Positions 7,401-15,558 of a stretch of DNA of 15,558 bases are shown here, one piece after another. The first letter of the stretch is position 1; each line of letters begins with the position of its first letter. The stretch lies in assembly GCA_034668785.1 (NCBI GenBank), contig JAXDOS010000236.1:1-15558 (forward strand), written 5' to 3'. The DNA is from CANKHA01 sp034668785. GTDB taxonomy: Bacteria; Pseudomonadota; Alphaproteobacteria; Rhizobiales; Xanthobacteraceae. Below the pieces are notes generated by a model. The model was not told the DNA's origin, made no database searches, and saw only the letters and a program-made list of their open reading frames with translations. A program made the translations under genes and the position numbers.

Positions 7401-7483
7401 ATGTTCTTGAGATTGTGCTCGCGCGCGCCGCGGATGGAGATCACGCGGGAATCACGGCGCGGGGATGTGGGGCGGTCGATCAT
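4409..7483 (-). CDS. uvrA: UvrABC excinuclease subunit A
   Basis: UvrA is the damage-scanning ATPase of nucleotide excision repair; it forms a dimer, loads UvrB on lesions and acts in the cytoplasm. All core motifs are present in 1024 residues: Walker A GLSGSGKSS (42-50) and GVSGGGKST (709-717); ABC signatures LSGGESQR (557-564) and LSGGEAQR (898-905); Walker B ending VLDEPSIGL and ILDEPTTGL; and the C-terminal zinc finger CEAC...CDVC (Cys808, Cys811, Cys831, Cys834). The first zinc module reads CPVS...CPAC (321-348), with Ser324 in place of one cysteine. Residues about 253-305 are a low-complexity insert from a palindromic repeat, lying after the UvrB-binding region and before the first zinc module. 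The ATG at 7483 gives a standard N-terminus. A LexA site lies 47 bp upstream. Confidence 0.97.
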   Translation of the reverse strand: MIDRPTSPRRDSRVISIRGAREHNLKNIDVEIPRDQLVVFTGLSGSGKSSLAFDTIYAEGQRRYVESLSAYARQFLEMMQKPDVDQIDGLSPAISIEQKTTSKNPRSTVGTVTEIYDYMRLLWARIGVPYSPATGLPIESQTVSQMVDKVMALPEGTRLYILAPVVRGRKGEYRKEIAEWMKRGFQRLKIDGKFYEIAQAPALDKKFKHDIDVVVDRVVVRPDLATRLAESFETALHLAEGMAVAEFADSSVTSPLASSSPPPERGRSTAKRSGGGQTEGDLSPALRADPPLSGEGKKETQLAKQAASDANRLIFSEKFACPVSGFSIPEIEPRLFSFNNPFGACPACGGLGVEQRIDADLVIPNKDETLKKGAIAPWAKSSSPYYKQTLQALGKHYRFTLDTKWKDLPKKTQDAILYGSGDDDIRFTYDDGLRSYTTKKPFEGVVTNLERRHKETESDWAREEIEKYFTDIPCEACNGFRLKPEALCVKIATQHIAAVSDLSIKRAGEWFAELPKHLTQQQNEIAVRVLKEIRERLKFLVDVGLEYLTLARASGTLSGGESQRIRLASQIGSGLTGVLYVLDEPSIGLHQRDNARLLETLRRLRDLGNTVIVVEHDEDAIRSADHVLDIGPGAGIHGGHIIAQGTPDDIMNAPRSLTGKYLTGEMGIEVPERRAPNPRRAIRVVNARGHNLKNVTADIPLGLFTCVTGVSGGGKSTLLVDTLYKAIARKLNNASDAPAAHDRIEGLEHIDKIIDIDQSPIGRTPRSNPATYTGAFTPIREWFAGLPESKARGYEPGRFSFNVKGGRCEACEGDGVIKIEMHFLPDVYVTCDVCKGKRYNRETLEVTFKNKSIADILDMTVEEALNFFKAVPRIRNILETLHRVGLDYIHVGQQATTLSGGEAQRVKLAKELCKRATGRTLYILDEPTTGLHFHDVAKLLEVLHELVAGGNSVVVIEHNLEVIKTADWIIDLGPEGGDGGGEIVAAGPPEEIVKQKRSYTGAFLKPVLGRRAQEKRKRGIQAAE
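6597..6712. repeat. Palindromic repeat element inserted in frame within uvrA
   Basis: Two 21-nt hairpins, CCCTCCCC-tgaaa-GGGGAGGG (6597-6617) and CCTCCCCC-tttca-GGGGGAGG (6683-6703), are mutual inverted copies flanking CCGGGGAGAGGTC and GACCCCCACCCG blocks. The element is therefore a composite palindrome like those at 1-219 and 220-366. Its right end (CGCTTTGC, CGACCTC, hairpin, AGGTGAAGAAG) matches copy 2 closely. It is read through by uvrA, giving residues of about 261-296 (PPPERGRSTAKRSGG... PPLSGEGKK). The uvrA frame stays open across it. The exact insertion borders cannot be set without an uninterrupted relative; the encoded low-complexity segment runs about 253-305. Confidence 0.8.
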
Positions 7484-7529
7484 GGAATCTCAATGCGCGA
7501 CAGCGCGAATCCGCCGCGCCGGGGAATCG

Positions 7530-7544
7530 GAACATAAAGAGAAC
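7530..7544 (-). promoter_or_regulatory. LexA-binding SOS box of uvrA
   Basis: On the minus strand the sequence is GTTCTCTTTATGTTC, an exact match to the alphaproteobacterial LexA direct repeat GTTC-N7-GTTC. It ends 47 bp before the uvrA start. A possible promoter, CTGGCA-N17-TTATGT, overlaps it on the same strand, so bound LexA would block transcription. The site also lies between uvrA and the divergent ku gene, but it is about 110 bp from the ku stress promoter. Confidence 0.8.
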
Positions 7545-7641
7545 AGCCGGATTTTGCCAGTGCGAAAGCCGTGTCCGCACCCAGCGATATAGGCATGAAC
7601 CGCGGCCAGCGGAAGTCCGCCGCCGGCCGGCTTTGGCCCGT

Positions 7642-7667
7642 GGAACTCCGCATTGTGATGAAACGTT
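7642..7667 (+). promoter_or_regulatory. EcfG-type general stress promoter of ku-ligD
   Basis: GGAAC (7642-7646) and CGTT (7664-7667) are separated by 17 bp, matching the alphaproteobacterial EcfG/RpoE2 consensus (GGAAC-N16/17-CGTT). The CGTT ends 28 bp before the ku start, leaving room for a short leader with the GGAG ribosome site at 7684-7687. This would place end joining under the general stress response. The call rests on consensus and position only. Confidence 0.7.
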
Positions 7668-7695
7668 GGCAGGTGTTCTTCATGGAGTAACGTCA

Positions 7696-8574
7696 ATGGC
7701 AACCCGCGCCTATTGGTCCGGTCAGATACGGCTTTCGCTTGTGTCTATCCCGGTACAGGTGATCCCGGCCACCAAAAGCGCCGCCAAGATCGCATTCCAT
7801 CAGGTGCACAAGCCGAGCGGCGAGCGCATCCGCTATCAGAAAGTGGCGCCCAGCGTCGGCCCGGTGGAAACCGACGACATCGTCAAGGGCTACGAAATCG
7901 AGAAGGGCAAGTATGTCCTGCTCGAGGACAAAGAATTCGACAAGATCAAGCTGGAAGCGAAGAAGACGCTCGACCTCGTGCAGTTCGTCGGCCTCCACGA
8001 CATCGATCCGATCTATTTCGACCGGCCGTTTTTTGTGCTGCCCGACGACGAAAGCGACGCCGAGGCTTATGTGGTGCTGCGCGAGGCGCTGCGCGACACC
8101 AAGAAAATCGGCCTTGGCCAGATCGTGATCCGCGGCAAGGGTTCGGTCGTCGCCATCAAGGCCTGCGCCAAGGGGCTGATGATGGAGACGCTGCGCTATG
8201 CCGACGAGGTGAAAAAAGCCGATAGCGCATTCACCGCCGTGCCCGACGTGAAGCCCGAGCACGACCTGATCGAGCTTGCCGAGGAACTGATCGAGCGCAA
8301 GACCAAGAAATTCGACGCCTCGGCTTTCAAGGATTCCTACGAGACGGCGTTGCACGAGCTGATCGAAGCCAAGGCTGAGCACCGGCAGATACGGCAGATC
8401 GAGGAGCCGCAGCGCGGCGCCAACGTCATCGATCTGATGGACGCGCTGCGGCGCAGCGTCGGCAAAGGCGCCAAGGACAGCAAAGACGCCAAGAACGGCA
8501 GGGAAGCGCCGAAGAGCCGCACTAAGTCCGCGCGCCGTAAATCCCCCACCCGCGCCAAGCGCAAGGCGGCGTGA
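7696..8574 (+). CDS. ku: Ku protein, non-homologous end joining
   Basis: Bacterial Ku is a homodimer that rings double-strand DNA ends and recruits LigD. The 292-residue protein starts MATRAYWSGQIRLSLVSIPV, the typical bacterial Ku opening, and keeps the Ku core to about residue 260, including GYEIEKGKYVLLEDKEFD and the IYFDRPFFVLPDD segment. The end is a lysine/arginine/alanine-rich tail (from about 258) of the kind that contacts DNA or LigD. ATG 7696 is chosen because the family starts here and GGAG lies eight bases upstream; longer in-frame extensions up to 7465 would run into uvrA. It is divergent from uvrA, is followed at once by ligD, and has an EcfG-type promoter upstream. Confidence 0.95.
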   Translation: MATRAYWSGQIRLSLVSIPVQVIPATKSAAKIAFHQVHKPSGERIRYQKVAPSVGPVETDDIVKGYEIEKGKYVLLEDKEFDKIKLEAKKTLDLVQFVGLHDIDPIYFDRPFFVLPDDESDAEAYVVLREALRDTKKIGLGQIVIRGKGSVVAIKACAKGLMMETLRYADEVKKADSAFTAVPDVKPEHDLIELAEELIERKTKKFDASAFKDSYETALHELIEAKAEHRQIRQIEEPQRGANVIDLMDALRRSVGKGAKDSKDAKNGREAPKSRTKSARRKSPTRAKRKAA

Positions 8575-8585
8575 GGCTCGCGGCC

Positions 8586-11150
8586 ATGCTGGACCGGCTG
8601 CAGAAATATCGCGCCAAGCGGGATTTTGAAAAAACCGCCGAGCCCTCGGGCGCGCGCAAGCAAGCGCACAAAGGCCGCAGCTATTTGATCCAGAAACACG
8701 CCGCCACGCGGCTGCATTACGACTTCCGCCTTGAGCATAACGGCGTGCTGCTGAGCTGGGCTTGCCCGAAGGGGCCGAGCCTCAATCCGGAGGACAAGCG
8801 GCTCGCGGTGCACGTGGAGGATCACCCGCTGGAATACGGCGGCTTCGAAGGCACGATCCCAAAAGGCGAATACGGCGGCGGCACGGTGATGTTGTGGGAC
8901 CGCGGCACCTGGGAGCCGCATGGCGACGTGGACGAAGCTTTGAAGAAGGGCAAGCTCGCTTTCACGCTCGATGGCGAACGGCTGAAAGGCAATTGGGCGC
9001 TGATCCGGTTGCGCGGCCGCCCCGGCGATCGCGGCAAGGATAATTGGCTGCTGATCAAGGAAAAGGACGACGAAGTCCGAAAGAACGGCACTGTGCTGGT
9101 CGATCGTGAACTCACCAGCGTCACCACCGGACGCAAAATGGAGGAGATCGCTCAAGGCAGCGACATCTGGCGATCCAACCGCACCGAGAAATGGTCATCG
9201 GAGAAGAAAGAAAATAAGAAATCCAAGCCGGCCGCTTCCGGCGCGAAAAAAAAATCTGAAGCCCGCGCAGCGGAAACCGGCGCGGCCAAAACCGGCGCGG
9301 GTAAAATCCCGCCGTTCGTCTCCCCGCAGCTAGCAACCCTGATCGACTCGCCGCCCACCGAGGGCACCTGGCTGCATGAGATCAAGTATGACGGCTACCG
9401 CGCGGTCACCTCGATCGGCGGCGGCAGCGTCGTCGTGCGCACCCGTAGCGGTTTGGATTGGACCGACAAGTTTCATCCGCTGGTCGGGCCGTTGTCGCAA
9501 CTGCCGTGCGAGAGCGCGCTGCTCGATGGCGAGATCGCCGTGGCCGACGCGGAAGGCCACACCAGCTTCAGCGCGCTGCAAGTGGCGTTGTCGGAAGGCC
9601 GCGGCATCTTCGGCTATTACATTTTCGACCTGCTGCATCTCGACGGGAAAGACTTGCGCGGGCGGCCGCTGGTGGAACGCAAAGAGCTTTTAGAAAAGCT
9701 GCTGTCGGGCGTGCCGAAAAATGGTCCGCTATTCTATTCCAGTCACATGGAGGGGCAGGGGGAGCAGATCTTTCATCACGCCTGCGATCTCAAGCTCGAG
9801 GGCATCATCTCCAAGCGCACCGGCGACCCCTACCGCTCAGGCCGCACCAAAAGCTGGCTGAAAACCAAATGCGGCATGGAGCAAGAATTCGTCATCATCG
9901 GCTGGCAGCCGTCGGATAAAGCGGCGCGCCCGTTCCGCTCGATCCTGCTGGCGCTGCGCGAGGAAGGCGAGTTGCGTTATGTCGGCCGTGTCGGCTCCGG
10001 CTACACCGAGGCGCGGCTCGATGAGCTTGCCGCGAAGTTCAAGAAACATGCGCGCAAGGACCCGCCGGTAAAGAATGTGCCGCGCGCCGTCGCCCGCCAC
10101 GCCCGCTGGATCGAGCCGGTGCTGGTCGCGGAAGTGGCGTTCCGCGGCTGGACCCACGACGACCTGGTACGGCAGGGAAGTTTCAAGGGATTGCGCGAGG
10201 ACAAGCCGGCCCGCGCCATTGTTCGGGAGCGACCGATGCCTAAAGCCGAAGCCGTGAAGATGAAAGAGAACAAGGACGAAATCGCGGGCGTGCATGTCAC
10301 GCATCCGGATCGCATCGTGTTCGCTGACCAGGGCGTCACCAAGCGCGAATTGATCGAATACTATGTATCAGTCGCCGATCACATGCTGCCTTACATCGTG
10401 GACAGGCCGCTGGCGCTGGTGCGCTGCCCGCAGGGGCGCGAGAAGGAATGCTTTTTCCAAAAACACGCCTCGCCCGGCTGGCCGGATTATTTCGGAAAAA
10501 TCCGCATCAAGGAAAAAACCCGCTTCGACGAATACATGTATATCGAGGACGAGCGCGGGCTGGTCGGCGCCGCGCAAATGGGCGTGCTCGAATTGCACAT
10601 CTGGGGCTCGAAAGTAGCCGCGGTGGAAAAGCCCGACCGCATGGTCTTCGACCTCGATCCCGACGAAGGCCTACCGTTCGAGAAAGTGAAAGCGGCGGCG
10701 AAGGATTTCAAAAAGCGGCTGGAAAATGTCGGGCTGGAATCCTTCCCGATGGTAACCGGCGGCAAGGGCATTCATGTGGTGCTGCCGCTGACGCCGAAAC
10801 ATGATTGGGACGAGCATCGCGCCTTCGCCGAAGCGCTGGCGCGCCTCGTCGCCGACGAGCGGCCCGACCTCTACGTCGCCAACATGTCGAAGAAAAAGCG
10901 CGTCGGCAAAATCTTCATCGACTATTTGCGCAACCAGCGCGGCTCCACGGCGATCTCGCCTTTCTCCACGCGCTCGCGCAAGGGTGCCTATGTGGCGCTG
11001 CCGATTTCATGGGCGGCGCTGTCGCGGCTGCAAGATGCCCATCCGGCGACGGTCAAGAATGCGCTGAAGCTTTTCACCCGCGGCAAGGATCCTTGGGCGG
11101 GCTATCACAAAGTGAAGCAGTCGCTGCCGCTCGGAAAGGGCAAGCGATAA
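8586..11150 (+). CDS. ligD: Multifunctional DNA ligase D (phosphoesterase-ligase-polymerase)
   Basis: LigD trims, fills and seals DNA ends held by Ku. The 854 residues show the three domains in Pseudomonas-type order. The 3'-phosphoesterase (about 30-190) has HYDFRLE and HPLEYGGFEGTIPKGEYGGG. An Ala/Lys-rich linker follows (about 200-240). The ATP-dependent ligase (about 243-545) has KYDGYR with nucleophile Lys267, LLDGEIAV, EGIISKR and the WLKTKC motif. The primase-like polymerase (about 568-845) has FDLDPDEG with the metal-binding aspartates Asp689 and Asp691, and the segment SKKKRVGKIFIDYLRNQRG. ATG 8586 is chosen because relatives start close to KYRAKRDF and GTGAGG precedes it. A GTG at 8571, overlapping the ku stop, would add five residues and give translational coupling. 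Confidence 0.95.
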   Translation: MLDRLQKYRAKRDFEKTAEPSGARKQAHKGRSYLIQKHAATRLHYDFRLEHNGVLLSWACPKGPSLNPEDKRLAVHVEDHPLEYGGFEGTIPKGEYGGGTVMLWDRGTWEPHGDVDEALKKGKLAFTLDGERLKGNWALIRLRGRPGDRGKDNWLLIKEKDDEVRKNGTVLVDRELTSVTTGRKMEEIAQGSDIWRSNRTEKWSSEKKENKKSKPAASGAKKKSEARAAETGAAKTGAGKIPPFVSPQLATLIDSPPTEGTWLHEIKYDGYRAVTSIGGGSVVVRTRSGLDWTDKFHPLVGPLSQLPCESALLDGEIAVADAEGHTSFSALQVALSEGRGIFGYYIFDLLHLDGKDLRGRPLVERKELLEKLLSGVPKNGPLFYSSHMEGQGEQIFHHACDLKLEGIISKRTGDPYRSGRTKSWLKTKCGMEQEFVIIGWQPSDKAARPFRSILLALREEGELRYVGRVGSGYTEARLDELAAKFKKHARKDPPVKNVPRAVARHARWIEPVLVAEVAFRGWTHDDLVRQGSFKGLREDKPARAIVRERPMPKAEAVKMKENKDEIAGVHVTHPDRIVFADQGVTKRELIEYYVSVADHMLPYIVDRPLALVRCPQGREKECFFQKHASPGWPDYFGKIRIKEKTRFDEYMYIEDERGLVGAAQMGVLELHIWGSKVAAVEKPDRMVFDLDPDEGLPFEKVKAAAKDFKKRLENVGLESFPMVTGGKGIHVVLPLTPKHDWDEHRAFAEALARLVADERPDLYVANMSKKKRVGKIFIDYLRNQRGSTAISPFSTRSRKGAYVALPISWAALSRLQDAHPATVKNALKLFTRGKDPWAGYHKVKQSLPLGKGKR

Positions 11151-11174
11151 ACTGTTCGCGATGCCATTAAATGC

Positions 11175-11214
11175 TTGCGATGAAGCCGCCAACAATGTAG
11201 AACATAACAAGAAC
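11175..11214 (+). promoter_or_regulatory. Promoter of ssb with overlapping LexA SOS box
   Basis: GAACATAACAAGAAC (11200-11214) is GAAC-N7-GAAC, the complement of the alphaproteobacterial LexA site GTTC-N7-GTTC. It shares GTTCT..TTATGTTC with the uvrA box when read on the minus strand. A promoter TTGCGA (11175-11180), 17 bp, TAGAAC (11198-11203) overlaps it, so LexA would cover the -10 region. The start of ssb lies 109 bp downstream of the box. Confidence 0.75.
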
Positions 11215-11323
11215 AACGCCGCAAATCGCCGGGTGGCTGTGGACAATGTCGTAATGCGGCGCCGCGCTTGCTGCTGGTGGACTAGGGTGGCGCGGACTTC
11301 GGGTTCTAGCGGGAGAGAGTGTG

Positions 11324-11806
11324 ATGGCAGGTTCAGTGAACAAGGTCATTCTGGTAGGCAACCTCGGCAAGGACCCGGAAATCCGGCGCACGCAAGATGG
11401 ACGCCCGATCGCTAATTTGAGCGTGGCGACCTCGGAATCCTGGCGCGACAAGGCGACCGGCGAGCGCAAGGAAAAAACCGAGTGGCACCGCGTCGTCATC
11501 TTCAATGAAGGGCTCTGCAAGATCGCCGAACAATACTTAAAGAAAGGCTCGAAGGTCTATCTGGAAGGTTCGATACAAACACGCAAATGGCAGGATAAGG
11601 ACGGCCAGGACAAATATTCCACCGAGGTGGTGCTGCAGGGCTTCAACTCGCAGCTCACCATGCTCGATACGCGCGGCGGCGGAGGTGGCGCTGACGCCAG
11701 CGAGGGCGGCGAATTCGGCTCGCCCGGACCCACGGCATCGCGCGAGCGCCGCCCGGCCCCTGTCGGGGGCAGGCGCGACGACATGGACGACGAGATTCCA
11801 TTCTAA
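11324..11806 (+). CDS. ssb: Single-stranded DNA-binding protein
   Basis: SSB coats single-stranded DNA as a tetramer during replication, recombination and repair, and recruits partners through its acidic tip. The 160-residue protein opens MAGSVNKVILVGNLGKDPE and carries the OB fold to about residue 110 (WRDKATGERKEKTEWHRVV, KGSKVYLEGSI, KWQDKDGQDKYSTEVV). A Gly/Pro/Arg-rich flexible linker and the canonical tip DDMDDEIPF complete it. ATG 11324 is preferred over the adjacent in-frame GTG at 11321 because GGGAG (11311-11315) is better spaced. In many proteobacteria ssb lies directly divergent from uvrA; here ku-ligD lies between them. The stop is 24 bp from the convergent gene at 11831. Confidence 0.97.
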   Translation: MAGSVNKVILVGNLGKDPEIRRTQDGRPIANLSVATSESWRDKATGERKEKTEWHRVVIFNEGLCKIAEQYLKKGSKVYLEGSIQTRKWQDKDGQDKYSTEVVLQGFNSQLTMLDTRGGGGGADASEGGEFGSPGPTASRERRPAPVGGRRDDMDDEIPF

Positions 11807-11830
11807 TCCGGTATTGCAGTGTCGGCGCAG

Positions 11831-12883
11831 TCAACGACCCGTTGCCGTTGCTGCGGGCGAAATTGGTGGTGGATTATTTGGTGCCAGGGGCAACTCAGGT
11901 CCCCAAGCCTGAATTGCAGAAATCAGATTCGTCCAATTTTGAATTGACCATGTCAAATGACTCGTCCACGCGGCGTCGCCGCCGGCAGGGTATTTTCCTG
12001 CCCGCAAATCGGAGATGGATACATTGGGCAATTCAACGTGAGGCCAGTCCGGAAACGGTCTTTCGATGGTCTGAAGGTCAAGTTCCTTCGCAATCGCGTG
12101 CATGCGCTGATACCCGCTGAGATCGGACCCAAAATAAGGTTTTTTATCCTTGATCTGGACAAGATCGGCAGCGAGTCCAAAATTGTGCTTCGTCGCCCAC
12201 GGCTTGGCATTCGTGACAACAGGACCATCACCTTGGCGGCCTTGCGCGAAGAAAACTAACTGAGCGGACGGGCTTCGGAATCCTTCCAACATTTCGAAGC
12301 GGAGGCCTTCTTGAGTTAAACGCTGCAATAGAGTTGCTACCTTTTCGCGAAGAGTTGGATGGAGGTGCGTGGGATCGCGGTCGGAATCAAAACTGCTCTC
12401 CAATACTGATGGATCGCCGATTGATGGAAGGCTTTCATCGCCTAGGTTTTTAATTCGATCTTCGTGGTCGCTCACGAAGCCTGCGGTGACAAAGAACTTC
12501 AGATTTCTGACTGCATCGTTCCGCGAAGGAGTTTTAATCGCCTCTAGAATAAGGGTTGTTTCAAACTTCTTCTGTTCCAGCGCCTCGGTTGCCTTTTGTT
12601 TGCTTTTTTCGAGGTCTAAATTACCCTCCACCTTGATTTTCTCAATCTGGAGAGTAGTGAGCGACCTGTCGGATTCCACATTCCGAGTTGACGTCGCTGC
12701 TATTGGCGCACCCGCCAATCCGCTGACGAGTGTAAGTACGCCGCCCGCTACCGTAGCTTGAGCAGCTGTTAGGCCGGGCCGCCTCTTTTCAGATTCCTTT
12801 AATTCCATTTCGCGACGACGCATTTCTGCGTCTAGCGCGAACTTTTTTTCCTCTAGTTCGAGTGATTGCGTGTCCGCTGACAT
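11831..12883 (-). CDS. Membrane-anchored coiled-coil protein with M15-type peptidase domain
   Basis: This 350-residue protein combines an N-terminal charged coiled coil (5-36, LELEEKKFALDAEMRRREME), one hydrophobic helix (about 38-63), a second coiled coil (about 72-110), a segment LILEAIKTPSRNDAVRNLKF, and a C-terminal domain with the zinc ligands of M15 (VanY/L-Ala-D-Glu) peptidases: KHNFGLAAD (His233, Asp240) and DWPHVEL (His282), after the usual GFRSPSAQ segment. It probably cleaves peptidoglycan cross-link or stem peptides. Which side of the membrane the peptidase faces is unclear. ATG 12883 is chosen; a TTG at 12931 would add 16 residues. DNA here is richer in A/T than its neighbours, and the gene interrupts the usual ssb-marC-gyrA order, so acquisition is likely. 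Confidence 0.75.
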   Translation of the reverse strand: MSADTQSLELEEKKFALDAEMRRREMELKESEKRRPGLTAAQATVAGGVLTLVSGLAGAPIAATSTRNVESDRSLTTLQIEKIKVEGNLDLEKSKQKATEALEQKKFETTLILEAIKTPSRNDAVRNLKFFVTAGFVSDHEDRIKNLGDESLPSIGDPSVLESSFDSDRDPTHLHPTLREKVATLLQRLTQEGLRFEMLEGFRSPSAQLVFFAQGRQGDGPVVTNAKPWATKHNFGLAADLVQIKDKKPYFGSDLSGYQRMHAIAKELDLQTIERPFPDWPHVELPNVSISDLRAGKYPAGGDAAWTSHLTWSIQNWTNLISAIQAWGPELPLAPNNPPPISPAATATGR

Positions 12884-12976
12884 GAGCTTTGTTTTTAAGA
12901 ATAATCGCAACCGACAGCATAATAGCGCCAAACCAAGTTCTCAACTGCAAATTGCGCTCGCTCGGATCCCCTTTGC

Positions 12977-13606
12977 TTACCCCGCCAACAACGCGCGCAC
13001 GCCGTCGACCACGAATTGCACGGCGAGCGCCGCGAGCAGCACGCCGAGCAAACGTGACAGCACCACATTGCCGGTAATGCCGAGCAGCTTCTCGATCCGG
13101 GAAGCAATCAGGAAGACCACGAGGCAGGCGGCGACCACCAGCACCACGACGCCAAGCAAAGTAGCGAGCATCGTCAAGCTGCCGTCAGCGCGCCCCGCGA
13201 GCAGTACCGTCGCCGTGATCGCGCCGGGGCCGGCCATCAGCGGAATGCCCAGCGGGAAGGCGGCGATGTTGCGGACATGCTCCTCCAGCGCCTGTTCGGC
13301 GGTTTTCGACTGCCGCTCGATGCGCAGCCCGAACACCATTTCCGAGGCGATGGAGAACAGCAGGAAACCGCCGGCGATGCGGAACGCCGGCATCGAAATG
13401 CTGAGCGTGGTGAGGAGGCGGTCGCCAACCAGCGCGCTCCCGGCGAGAATGCAGGCTGCGATCAAGCTGGCGCGGATCGCCACTTGCCGCCGCGCGGTGG
13501 GCGGCAGGCCGTGGGTGACGGCGAGGAATGTCGGGGCCAGCCCGATGGGATCGAGCACCACCAGGAGGGTGACGAGCGCGGAGATGAGATAGTCAAACGG
13601 CGGCAT
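12977..13606 (-). CDS. MarC-family integral membrane protein
   Basis: This 209-residue protein is hydrophobic throughout, with about six membrane helices, and carries the family's landmarks: an N-terminal helix ending in LDPIGLAPTFLAVT, the FRIAGGFLLFSIASEM helix, and FPLGIPLMAGPGAIT near the middle. MarC (UPF0056) proteins are inner-membrane proteins whose function is still unsettled; the early link to multiple antibiotic resistance was withdrawn for E. coli MarC. ATG 13606 is preferred over the adjacent GTG at 13609. The gene is divergent from gyrA, a neighbourhood I recall from other Rhizobiales, which supports vertical inheritance. No strong ribosome site is visible. Confidence 0.9.
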   Translation of the reverse strand: MPPFDYLISALVTLLVVLDPIGLAPTFLAVTHGLPPTARRQVAIRASLIAACILAGSALVGDRLLTTLSISMPAFRIAGGFLLFSIASEMVFGLRIERQSKTAEQALEEHVRNIAAFPLGIPLMAGPGAITATVLLAGRADGSLTMLATLLGVVVLVVAACLVVFLIASRIEKLLGITGNVVLSRLLGVLLAALAVQFVVDGVRALLAG

Positions 13607-13862
13607 CACGGTTTCTAACGCAGATTGGCCGAAGAACCCACTGGGCTTTGACCGCTGCGGTCGATTGATTTACGCGATCCCGACAGAGCTTTTTTGCCCC
13701 CGGTGACGCGGGCCTCTCATACCCAAAAAACTAGATTCTAAGCTATTGAATTACCAGCCGAAAATGGCGCCGTTGGAGAGGTGCTTTAGGGTGGCCTTTT
13801 CTATCTGAATCGGCTAAAGAATCACGCATAAATTCGCTCAGGATTCTTCCAGGAAATTCTCA
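13607..13862. promoter_or_regulatory. Divergent marC/gyrA intergenic region with gyrA ribosome site
   Basis: The only sites I can support in these 256 bp are the gyrA Shine-Dalgarno AGGAA (13851-13855), seven bases before the TTG start, and a short hairpin GACCG-ctg-CGGTC (13650-13662). AT-rich DNA at 13720-13760 and 13795-13835 probably holds promoters, but no -35/-10 pair is convincing. Confidence 0.45.

Positions 13863-15558
<1,696 letters not shown>

Noticed and set aside
7465..7695. N-terminal extension of Ku upstream of 7696
   Set aside because: It would overlap uvrA and contain the SOS box and stress promoter; Ku proteins start at MATRAYWSG.
8571..8585. GTG start for ligD overlapping the ku stop codon
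   Set aside because: It is possible, but relatives begin near the ATG at 8586, which has a GTGAGG ribosome site; kept as an alternative in the ligD entry.

Overview
The window reads as chromosomal DNA of a high-GC alphaproteobacterium, most likely a Rhizobiales member of the Bradyrhizobium/Rhodopseudomonas/Xanthobacteraceae type. The reasons are the gene set uvrA, ssb, marC-like and gyrA in the order known from that group, the alphaproteobacterial SOS box (GTTC-N7-GTTC), an EcfG-type stress promoter, and abundant GC-rich palindromic intergenic repeats.

Layout. Positions 1-965 hold no convincing gene. They contain a 219-nt near-perfect palindrome, a second related palindromic element, a strongly structured GC-rich stretch, and two small operator-like palindromes. 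Positions 965-2125 carry three small accessory genes: a tiny membrane protein, a lipoprotein, and a two-helix membrane protein. The last two probably form an operon and are richer in A/T than the rest. Positions 2126-2579 are non-coding or decayed and include what looks like a frameshifted remnant of a uvrA 3' end. A secreted single-haem c-type protein of unknown role (2580-3971, minus) is divergent from a 42-residue protein that is almost entirely a DnaJ-type zinc ribbon (4244-4372).

The core is a DNA-repair block. uvrA (minus, 4409-7483) and ssb (plus, 11324-11806) form a divergent SOS-regulated pair, as in many proteobacteria, but here they are separated by a non-homologous end-joining operon, ku-ligD (7696-11150). 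Exact GAAC-N7-GAAC LexA sites lie before both uvrA and ssb. A GGAAC-N17-CGTT general-stress promoter lies just before ku. The block therefore seems to combine nucleotide excision repair and ssDNA protection under LexA with end joining under the general stress sigma factor. uvrA itself carries a palindromic repeat element, of the same family as the intergenic ones at 1-366, inserted in frame and encoding about 36 residues or more.

To the right, a membrane-anchored coiled-coil protein with a C-terminal M15 peptidase domain (11831-12883, minus) is wedged between ssb and a MarC-family membrane protein (12977-13606, minus). gyrA (13863 to the window end, plus, TTG start) is truncated by the window edge. 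No tRNA, rRNA, CRISPR array or intact insertion sequence was recognised.
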